Assembly (NCBI GenBank): GCA_007123985.1
Contig: SLGA01000046.1
Span: forward strand, 1-5,906
Length of the DNA stretch: 5,906 bases
Source: Balneolaceae bacterium
GTDB lineage: Bacteria; Bacteroidota; Rhodothermia; Balneolales; Balneolaceae
Direction of reading: 5' to 3'
Part shown: positions 1 to 5,550 of the stretch, one piece after another
How positions within the stretch are numbered: position 1 is the first letter of the stretch
Layout of the letters: each line of letters starts with the position of its first letter
Notes under the pieces: generated by a model
Database searches by the model: none
Told to the model about the DNA's origin: nothing
Seen by the model: the letters and a program-made list of their open reading frames with translations, nothing else
Position numbers and translations under genes: made by a program

Positions 1-78
1 CTTGATGGTGAGATGGTGGCAGACACGGTTGTAATCATCGGTGGTTTAGACCCCGTATTAGGAGAAGCTGACAAATAG
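1..78 (+). CDS. nuoD: NADH-quinone oxidoreductase subunit D, C-terminal end (partial)
   Basis: These are the last 25 codons plus TAG of a gene that begins before the window. The frame reads through to a C-terminus ending GGLDPVLGEADK. This matches the conserved end of the 49-kDa/NuoD family, which typically ends in a pattern like G-x-x-D-x-V-x-GE-x-D-[RK]. NuoD is a peripheral-arm subunit that, with NuoB and NuoH, lines the quinone-reduction site. The stop lies only 4 bases before the nuoE start, which fits a shared transcript. The assignment rests on this short tail and on the following nuoE-F-G-H order. Whether nuoC is fused to it, as in some lineages, cannot be seen. Confidence 0.85.
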   Translation, partial: LDGEMVADTVVIIGGLDPVLGEADK

Positions 79-82
79 AACT

Positions 83-613
83 ATGGCATACGAATTCACA
101 AAAGAAGACCTCCGGGAAATTGAAAAAATAAAGGCAAAGTACCCTGAAGTGATGCCCGCCACGTTACCAACATTGTGGGTGGCACAAAGAAGATTTGGCC
201 ATGTAGAACCAGAAGTACAACGCCTGGTGGCAGAAACGCTTGGTCTTCCGGAAGCACACGTTCATGGTGTTGCCAATTTTTACACTCAATATTACAAAGA
301 GAAAAAAGGTAAACATGTACTTGATGTGTGCACCTGCTTAAGCTGCCAGCTTTGCGGAGGTTATGAAATTTTGCATCACCTTGAAGAGACTCTCGGCATC
401 AAAGCCGGTGATACCACAGAAGACGGTACATTTACTTTGAATCAGGTGGAATGTCTTGGGGCTTGCGGATATGCACCAATGCTTCAGGTTACCAATGATA
501 AGTATGTAAATCACCTCACCAAAGAAAAAGCTGATGAACTCGTAGATAAGCTCAAAAATGGTGAAGAGCCGGATTACGAACAAATGAAAATGCCACAGCA
601 CAAGAATATTTAA
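83..613 (+). CDS. nuoE: NADH-quinone oxidoreductase subunit E (24-kDa, [2Fe-2S] N1a)
   Basis: This 176-residue protein is the thioredoxin-fold [2Fe-2S] subunit of the complex I NADH-dehydrogenase module, which pairs with NuoF in the cytoplasm. The length is normal for the family (about 160-180). The N-terminal helical part includes LPTLWVAQRRFG (residues 28-39) and GVANFYTQY (62-70), both typical of NuoE. The canonical cluster ligands are visible as C83-x4-C88 and C124-x3-C128 (VECLGACGYAP). Oddly, the first motif reads VCTCLSCQLCGG, adding C85 and C91 beside the two expected ligands. The start ATG is 4 bases after the nuoD stop and 6 bases separate its stop from nuoF. No clear Shine-Dalgarno precedes it, so translation may be coupled to nuoD or may rely on the SD-independent initiation common in Bacteroidota. 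Confidence 0.96.
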   Translation: MAYEFTKEDLREIEKIKAKYPEVMPATLPTLWVAQRRFGHVEPEVQRLVAETLGLPEAHVHGVANFYTQYYKEKKGKHVLDVCTCLSCQLCGGYEILHHLEETLGIKAGDTTEDGTFTLNQVECLGACGYAPMLQVTNDKYVNHLTKEKADELVDKLKNGEEPDYEQMKMPQHKNI

Positions 614-619
614 GCTATC

Positions 620-1912
620 ATGAGTACTGTTGACTGGAAAAATTATACACCCGTACTTCTGCCAGACATAAAAGATCTGCACAAGATTGATGTGTACATC
701 AAAAATGGTGGTTACAAAGCTTTAAAATCTGTTCTTACCGACAAAAAGAGTTGGGATGGGCCCAAAGCTGTAATCGAAGAAGTGAAAAGTGCTAATATTC
801 GCGGACGAGGTGGTGCCGGATTTAATGCCGGTTTAAAATGGTCGTTTATGCCTCCGGCTGATGGCGGACCAAGATACCTTGCATGCAATGGTGATGAATC
901 GGAACCCGGTACATTTAAAGACCGTAAAATTTTTGAATACAATCCTCATGTATTTATTGAAGGTGCACTAATTGCAGCCTATGCGATGGAAATCACCACA
1001 ATATATGTTTACATACGTGGTGAATACAAGACCTATATCGATATGGTAGAGAATGCCATTGCCGATGCTTATAACAAAGGCTATATAGGAAAGAATATTT
1101 TCGGCTCCGATTTTAGTGTTGATTTTTATGTTCATTCCGGAGCAGGTGCATATATCTGTGGAGAAGAAACCTCCATGCTCGAATCTCTTGAAGGTAAGCG
1201 TGGATATCCGCGAGTTAAACCACCATTTCCTGCTCAAAAAGGCTTATGGGGAAGGCCAACAACCATCAACAACGTAGAAACACTTTCGCATGTAACCGGA
1301 GTTATTAACAATGGTGCAGAGTGGTTCAGCGGTATTGGAGCTAAAACGCACCCAGGGCCAGTACTTTATGGAATATCAGGTCATGTAAATAACCCCGGAG
1401 TCTATGAGCTTCCATCAGGTATACCTGTTCTGGATCTGATTGAAATTGCTGGTGGCATGAGAAATGGCAAAAAACTCAAAGCAGTAATTCCGGGTGGTTC
1501 TTCCACACCTATTCTGAGAGCTGATCAGCTTGATGGCATCACAATGGACAGCGACTCGCTCCGTACAGTCGGTTCAATGCTTGGAACTGCAGGAATGGTT
1601 GTGATGGATGAGGATACGGATATCGTGGATGTACTTTGGAGGATCTCCCATTTTTACCATCATGAATCTTGCGGGCAGTGTACACCCTGCAGGGAAGGAA
1701 CAGGATGGCTGGAGAAAATTTTACTGAAAATAAAAAATGGTGATGGTGAAGTGAGAGATCTTGATTTACTGCTCGATGTTACCACTCAGATGGAAGGACG
1801 AACAATCTGTGCACTGGCAGATGCCGCTGCCTGGCCTGTTCGCTTTACAATTAATCGCTTCAGAGATGAATTTGAAGCGCGCTGCAAGAAGAAATCTCAC
1901 GCAGTAGCCTAA
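620..1912 (+). CDS. nuoF: NADH-quinone oxidoreductase subunit F (51-kDa, NADH/FMN, [4Fe-4S] N3)
   Basis: This 430-residue protein is the NADH-oxidising subunit of complex I. It binds NADH and FMN and passes electrons to the Fe-S chain. Family motifs appear in order: the glycine-rich FMN/NADH loop GRGGAGF (62-68), ACNGDESEPGTFKDR (88-102) for nucleotide binding, CGEETSMLESLEGKRGYPR (180-198) followed by KPPFPA, then the SLBB-like region PGVYELPSG (259-267). The C-terminal cluster domain has C351-x2-C354-x2-C357 (SCGQCTPCREGTGW) and the distal ligand C397 in TICALADAAAWP, giving the complete N3 ligand set. Length is close to typical homologues (about 430-445), and nothing is truncated. The ATG follows the nuoE stop by 6 bases with no strong Shine-Dalgarno. 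Family alternatives such as the hydrogenase HoxF/HndC subunits are unlikely because the neighbours are nuoD, E, G and H. Confidence 0.98.
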   Translation: MSTVDWKNYTPVLLPDIKDLHKIDVYIKNGGYKALKSVLTDKKSWDGPKAVIEEVKSANIRGRGGAGFNAGLKWSFMPPADGGPRYLACNGDESEPGTFKDRKIFEYNPHVFIEGALIAAYAMEITTIYVYIRGEYKTYIDMVENAIADAYNKGYIGKNIFGSDFSVDFYVHSGAGAYICGEETSMLESLEGKRGYPRVKPPFPAQKGLWGRPTTINNVETLSHVTGVINNGAEWFSGIGAKTHPGPVLYGISGHVNNPGVYELPSGIPVLDLIEIAGGMRNGKKLKAVIPGGSSTPILRADQLDGITMDSDSLRTVGSMLGTAGMVVMDEDTDIVDVLWRISHFYHHESCGQCTPCREGTGWLEKILLKIKNGDGEVRDLDLLLDVTTQMEGRTICALADAAAWPVRFTINRFRDEFEARCKKKSHAVA

Positions 1913-1929
1913 TATTGTTTGCAAATAGA

Positions 1930-1974
1930 ATGGTAAATCATCAATCAAATACTAATAATTCAACAACTGCATAA
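1930..1974 (+). other. possible 14-codon leader ORF in the nuoF-nuoG gap
   Basis: The 65-base gap between nuoF and nuoG is the longest in this operon. It contains an ATG at 1930 followed by 14 sense codons and a TAA at 1972-1974, just 3 bases before the nuoG ATG and in the same frame. The peptide would be rich in N, T, S and Q, with no recognisable domain. It has no Shine-Dalgarno. This may be pure chance in AT-rich DNA. The useful fact is that the in-frame TAA excludes any upstream extension of NuoG. Confidence 0.12.
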
Positions 1975-1977
1975 CAG

Positions 1978-3711
1978 ATGCCTGAAATTTTCATAGACGG
2001 TCACCGGTACGAATTTGAAGGTGATCATAAAGTATTACAGTTTATACAGGATCTTGGAAAAGAAGTACCCTTTTTCTGTTATCATCCTTCAATGACTGCC
2101 CCGGCAAACTGCAGGCAGTGTATGGTTAAGGCTGGTCAATACATGAAAGATCGTGAAACCGGTGAGTATGAGGTTGATGAAAACGGCGAACGTGTAATCA
2201 GGTGGTTTCCGAAGCTTCAGACTTCTTGTAACCTCATGGCAGCTGATGGGATGGTAATCCTTACACAGGAAACAGATGAACTGGTACAGAGAGCCCAAAA
2301 AGACAACCTCGAGCTCATTCTGATTAATCATCCGCTCGACTGCCCTATTTGCGATCAGGCCGGTGAGTGTCCGCTTCAAATTCAAACATATAAATACGGG
2401 CCAGAAGGCAGCAGGTTTGAGGTAAAGAAAGTTCACAAACCAAAGAGAATTCAACTGGGCCCCCGTGTAGTACTGGATGCAGAAAGATGTATAAACTGTA
2501 CACGTTGCACTCGTTTCACTCAAGAAATTAGTAAAACAGATCAACTTACAATAACATCCCGGGGGGATAAAAACTATCCCACAACAGCACCCGGCAGAGA
2601 GTTTGATGATCCATATTCACTGAATACAGTTGATATTTGCCCGGTAGGCGCACTTACATCGGCCGATTTTCGCTTCAAAGCACGAGTTTGGGAGATGAAT
2701 CAAACTCCAAGCATTGACATTACAAACGGAAAAGGCACCAATATTGACCTCTGGACAAGAGACAATCTTATACTACGTGTTACTCCACGGTTTAATGCTG
2801 AAGTTAATGACCATTGGATGCCGGATGCCGGGCGAGAAGCTTATAAGATTTTTAATGAGAACAGAATTTCCAGGCCACAGCAAAAACTTGATGGTGAGCA
2901 GATTCTCTCAAGCTGGAATAATGCAATAGCTACACTTTCAGAGGAAATTGCAGCGACAGATAATTCAAAAATAGTTGTAATTGCAAGTCCGCATGCATCT
3001 GTTGAAGAGAATTATGCCCTGAGTAAATACACAAATCTTTTAGGATTAAATCAGCCGGTATTTACACCTCATATCGAGGAAGGCACTGGAGATGATTTCC
3101 TGCTAAGTGATGATGTAGCTCCAAATGCGAATGGCTGCCGTCTTCTCGGTTTCACAGAGCTTGACAAGGCATCCATCAAGAAAGAGATTAAAAAGGCTGA
3201 GCTTGTAGTTATCCTACACGATAATCTTATAGACCGTGAAGTAATAGCAGCTGATGATCTCAAAGAAAAATTTGTGGTTGTATTTGCAACGAACAACTCT
3301 GATACATCAAAAGCCGCGGATTTGGTTATTCCAATCACCACAGCAGCAGAACATGCCGCTAGCTACGTAAATGTTGATGGAAGAATTCAGCGAACATACC
3401 GTGCGAAGGAAACCAAATATACCGAACGGCGATTGGATCTTGAAATGTCGGAAGGGCGTTTGGATCGGTACGGAACAAACTTCGATAACTGGGTTACCGA
3501 GGACAACAAGATAGATTGTCTGCCTGTATGGAAGTTCATTAATCGTATTTCCGAACACTCCGGACTTGAATGTAATTTTAATGACGGTCGAGAGATAATG
3601 GATGAAATTGCATCCACTCTGGATAGCTTTACAGGTGTAAGCTATGCAGCTATGGACGAGCAAGCCGGTATTCAATTATCAATAAAAAAAGAAACTTCAA
3701 CGAGTAAATAA
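1978..3711 (+). CDS. nuoG: NADH-quinone oxidoreductase subunit G (75-kDa, Fe-S clusters N1b, N5, N4)
   Basis: This 577-residue protein is the large Fe-S subunit of the complex I peripheral arm, carrying electrons from NuoF towards NuoB/I. The N-terminal ferredoxin-like domain has [2Fe-2S] ligands C34, C45, C48 and C84. Next comes the His-Cys motif H118-x3-C122-x2-C125-x5-C131 (HPLDCPICDQAGECPLQ) for N5. The N4 set is C171-x2-C174-x2-C177 with C221 in DICPVGAL. Residues from about 240 onward form a degenerate molybdopterin-oxidoreductase-like domain, ending with ADLVIPITTAAEHAASYVNV (447-466). Spacing C48 to C84 is about 20 residues longer than usual. N7-type cysteines are absent, as in most complex I. 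The protein is shorter than E. coli NuoG (about 900) or the Thermus homologue (about 780). An in-frame TAA three bases upstream fixes ATG 1978 as the earliest start. No Shine-Dalgarno is evident. Confidence 0.96.
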   Translation: MPEIFIDGHRYEFEGDHKVLQFIQDLGKEVPFFCYHPSMTAPANCRQCMVKAGQYMKDRETGEYEVDENGERVIRWFPKLQTSCNLMAADGMVILTQETDELVQRAQKDNLELILINHPLDCPICDQAGECPLQIQTYKYGPEGSRFEVKKVHKPKRIQLGPRVVLDAERCINCTRCTRFTQEISKTDQLTITSRGDKNYPTTAPGREFDDPYSLNTVDICPVGALTSADFRFKARVWEMNQTPSIDITNGKGTNIDLWTRDNLILRVTPRFNAEVNDHWMPDAGREAYKIFNENRISRPQQKLDGEQILSSWNNAIATLSEEIAATDNSKIVVIASPHASVEENYALSKYTNLLGLNQPVFTPHIEEGTGDDFLLSDDVAPNANGCRLLGFTELDKASIKKEIKKAELVVILHDNLIDREVIAADDLKEKFVVVFATNNSDTSKAADLVIPITTAAEHAASYVNVDGRIQRTYRAKETKYTERRLDLEMSEGRLDRYGTNFDNWVTEDNKIDCLPVWKFINRISEHSGLECNFNDGREIMDEIASTLDSFTGVSYAAMDEQAGIQLSIKKETSTSK

Positions 3712-3723
3712 CCAATAAAGGGG

Positions 3724-4725
3724 ATGGCAGAAGTAACCGCTACATCATACATCGTTTTAGGGACAGCACTGTTTATGCTGCTAAATTCAGCAGCCATAGC
3801 TGTATATGCTGAAAGACGTGTTGCTGCGTTTATTCAGAATAGAGTAGGCCCCAACAGAGTAGGACCAATGGGCCTGCTACAACCTATAGCTGATGTTGTT
3901 AAACTAATACTAAAAGAGGATGTTACACCAACCCAAGGTAACCGGTTTTTACATACTGTAGCACCTATAATACCTGTGGTAACGGCACTTATGACCGTAG
4001 CTGTAATACCCTTTGGTGATGGTATATATGCAACTAATATCAATGTTGGTGTACTTTATCTTCTTGCCGTTGCCTCGCTTAGCGTGTATGGTGTTACTCT
4101 GGCCGGATGGGCTTCAAACAGTAAATACTCTCTGCTAGGCGGATTGAGAGCAGCAGCCCAGATGATAAGTTATGAACTTCCTCTTGGAATGGCAGTTGCA
4201 TCCGTCGTGATTTTTGTAGGATCACTGAGTGTAGTTGATATTGCAGTTGCTCAGGAGAACTGGTGGTTTGTATTTCTTAACCCGCTGGGTGCAATCATTT
4301 TTATTATTGCTGCTTTTGCTGAAAGTAACCGAACTCCTTTTGATCTTGTAGAAGCAGAACAGGAACTTGTAGGAGGTTTCCATACAGAATACAGCTCCAT
4401 GAAATTCGGAATGTTTTTCCTTGCTGAATACATGCATGTTGTGATTAACTCGATGTTGATGGTTACCTTTTTCTTTGGAAGTTACCATCTGCCGTTTGCA
4501 GGATATTGGCTGCCTGAACTCTCTCCTGTTGTAAAAGGTATTTTAGATGTTAGTGTGTTTGTAGCTAAAACAGCTTTCTTTGTATTCGTCTTTATTTGGG
4601 TTCGCTGGACCATTCCAAGATTCAAATTCAACCAGGTAATGAAACTTGGATGGTCTAAATTACTACCGTTAAGTATTCTCAACTTTATAGTATTAGCTGC
4701 AATTCTCTATTTTATTGTTGGCTAA
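3724..4725 (+). CDS. nuoH: NADH-quinone oxidoreductase subunit H (membrane subunit)
   Basis: This 333-residue integral membrane protein anchors the peripheral arm to the membrane and forms much of the quinone tunnel and the first part of the proton route. About eight hydrophobic helices are visible, near residues 8-28, 76-98, 108-130, 152-175, 183-200, 230-253, 272-294 and 313-331. Signature motifs are YAERR (28-32), RVGPNRVGP (40-48), the acidic cytoplasmic loop FAESNRTPFDLVEAEQEL (198-215) with E200, D207, E210, E212 and E214, then GGFHTEYSSMKFG, and WVRWTIPRF (292-300). Length is typical (about 320-350). The ATG lies 12 bases after the nuoG stop. AAAGGGG directly abuts the start, too close for a normal Shine-Dalgarno spacing. 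It is the last gene of this transcript, because a strong terminator follows. Confidence 0.97.
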   Translation: MAEVTATSYIVLGTALFMLLNSAAIAVYAERRVAAFIQNRVGPNRVGPMGLLQPIADVVKLILKEDVTPTQGNRFLHTVAPIIPVVTALMTVAVIPFGDGIYATNINVGVLYLLAVASLSVYGVTLAGWASNSKYSLLGGLRAAAQMISYELPLGMAVASVVIFVGSLSVVDIAVAQENWWFVFLNPLGAIIFIIAAFAESNRTPFDLVEAEQELVGGFHTEYSSMKFGMFFLAEYMHVVINSMLMVTFFFGSYHLPFAGYWLPELSPVVKGILDVSVFVAKTAFFVFVFIWVRWTIPRFKFNQVMKLGWSKLLPLSILNFIVLAAILYFIVG

Positions 4726-4758
4726 ATTATTACTTCAAATCACTTAAAAGTATTTCTT

Positions 4759-4794
4759 AAACCCTGTTTTGATTATTCAAATCAGGGTTTTTTT
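4759..4794 (+). terminator. intrinsic terminator ending the nuo operon (possibly bidirectional)
   Basis: AAACCCTG (4759-4766) pairs with CAGGGTTT (4783-4790). After one T-T mismatch the stem continues as TTTGA/TCAAA (4768-4772 with 4777-4781), closing a TTAT loop. Seven T residues run from 4788 to 4794. It lies 33 bases after the nuoH stop. The - strand gene ends at 4793, overlapping the T run, so the same hairpin could also stop transcription from that side. On that strand, though, the tail after the stem is only TTTAAGAAAT, which is weaker. Confidence 0.9.
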
Positions 4795-5443
4795 ATGTAG
4801 CATCCCATAGTGGTTTACCAAGAAAAGATGAGAGTTGTTGAGCGTCTTGCCGGAGTATTGTTCCCTTGCCGTGATCAACAACATTCAGGCGTGTTCCATC
4901 TTTTAAAACAAGATTCAGTTCATAGCTGAAATAGGAACTTTTATCGCTTCTAACAAACTCCTTTATAAGCTGCAATGCATAAATTTCACTGATTGGAACC
5001 CTATTTTTTACCGCAATCCGATCTGTTGTATGATCGGGTTTATTCCACCCTTTCCAGTAAAATCCTTTCATTTTATCGAAAACAACCGGTTTACCATAGT
5101 TGTAAAACAAAAATGCCCCTGCAGCAAAAAAGATCAACCCAAATCCGGCAATGAAAAACCTATCAGAAACTCCCTCGAAATCCGCGGTAAGCAAAATTAA
5201 TGTTGGTACAGCCACGCCAATCAACATAAAAAGAAACGTAAAAGCTTTCGCTCCTATCGACATCTTAAATTCAGCCCGATTATATCCGTCACTATAGTAC
5301 TTATGAGTCTTAAAATTTGATCCGCCGCTTACAACCGGTGTCCAGCTGATCGTTTTAGCAACTGAATCATTAAAAATGGATGGGTCGAATGGTTCTGAAG
5401 GTGTAGCAAATTTAGTTGCAAATTTTTTCAGTTTGGATAGCAT
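4793..5443 (-). CDS. two-helix membrane protein of unknown function
   Basis: I do not recognise a named family. From ATG 5443 the product has 216 residues. An upstream GTG at 5452 would add three residues (219), but ATG is preferred because AGGTG sits 6 bases before it. The protein has a polar N-terminal region of about 63 residues with no signal peptide. Two hydrophobic helices follow at about 64-87 and 94-115, separated by a short acidic turn. The C-terminal region of about 100 residues looks beta-rich, with YFSYELNLVLKDGTRLNVVD and a final helix ending FLGKPLWD. Two helices followed by a soluble beta domain resembles membrane-attached PH-like domain proteins, but that is only a resemblance. 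The gene converges on nuoH, with its stop overlapping the shared terminator. Nothing ties it functionally to complex I. It looks intact and conserved-protein-like rather than spurious. Confidence 0.8.
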   Translation of the reverse strand: MLSKLKKFATKFATPSEPFDPSIFNDSVAKTISWTPVVSGGSNFKTHKYYSDGYNRAEFKMSIGAKAFTFLFMLIGVAVPTLILLTADFEGVSDRFFIAGFGLIFFAAGAFLFYNYGKPVVFDKMKGFYWKGWNKPDHTTDRIAVKNRVPISEIYALQLIKEFVRSDKSSYFSYELNLVLKDGTRLNVVDHGKGTILRQDAQQLSSFLGKPLWDAT

Positions 5444-5449
5444 GATAAG

Positions 5450-5454
5450 CACCT
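5450..5454 (-). promoter_or_regulatory. Shine-Dalgarno sequence deciding the start of the - strand membrane protein
   Basis: On the - strand AGGTG is followed by 6 bases and then ATG at 5443-5441. It overlaps the alternative GTG start at 5452-5450, which therefore is unlikely to be used. The nuo genes in this window lack such a well-spaced site. Confidence 0.55.
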
Positions 5455-5478
5455 ATTTAAGAGCATCCGTTTTAGTTA

Positions 5479-5507
5479 ATTTCTGAATATAGTTTTTTTT
5501 CAGAAAT
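5479..5507. repeat. inverted repeat with 8-bp perfect arms upstream of the membrane-protein gene
   Basis: ATTTCTGA (5479-5486) and TCAGAAAT (5500-5507) are perfect reverse complements separated by 13 bases that include a run of eight T residues partly extending into the right arm. Neither strand shows a T-run after the hairpin, so it is not a standard terminator. It overlaps the putative promoter of the - strand gene, so a regulator binding site or a 5' leader structure is possible. Chance in AT-rich DNA is also possible. Confidence 0.4.
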
Positions 5508-5513
5508 CACAAA
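5484..5513 (-). promoter_or_regulatory. possible Bacteroidota-type promoter for the membrane-protein gene
   Basis: On the - strand TTTG (5513-5510) is followed after 18 bases by TATATTCA (5491-5484). This resembles the Bacteroidota -33 TTTG and -7 TAnnTTTG elements, with two mismatches in the TTTG part of the -7 box. Transcription would start some 30-40 bases before ATG 5443. The match is loose, and such motifs are common in AT-rich DNA. Confidence 0.22.
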
Positions 5514-5529
5514 TCATGCTTTTTTGCGG

Positions 5530-5550
5530 AAAAAACTAACTACCTGTTAG
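5530..5550 (-). terminator. weak terminator-like hairpin at the end of the E1 gene
   Basis: On the - strand CTAAC-AGGTA-GTTAG (5550-5536) forms a 5-bp stem with a 5-base loop, immediately followed by six T residues (5535-5530). The E1 stop codon TAA lies within the left arm. The stem is short and AT-rich, so termination may be inefficient. Some readthrough into the membrane-protein gene could occur. Confidence 0.35.

Noticed and set aside
338..682. A 114-codon open frame on the - strand across nuoE and nuoF
   Set aside because: It overlaps two genes whose Fe-S motifs are intact, shows no family signature, and is explained as the complement of real coding sequence.
2089..2544. A 151-codon open frame on the - strand inside nuoG
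   Set aside because: It lies fully antisense to a well-supported conserved gene, and its translation has no recognisable motif and a Cys/Phe/Leu-rich composition typical of a shadow frame.
2714..2929. A 71-codon + strand frame inside nuoG as an alternative gene or evidence of a frameshift
   Set aside because: The nuoG frame continues uninterrupted with family-like sequence on both sides, so there is no need for a second frame.
3307..3675. Overlapping - strand open frames within the 3' part of nuoG
   Set aside because: Two different frames are open here antisense to nuoG. The + strand frame carries family motifs (ADLVIP, YVNVDGRIQ), so the others are shadows.
5444..5452. GTG at 5452 as the start of the membrane-protein gene
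   Set aside because: The GTG overlaps the AGGTG Shine-Dalgarno that is ideally spaced for ATG 5443, and it would add only three residues.
5518..5537. T6-GCGG-A6 hairpin in the gap after E1 as a separate terminator
   Set aside because: The stem is only A-T pairs and has no T-run after it. The T run is better explained as the tail of the hairpin at 5536-5550.
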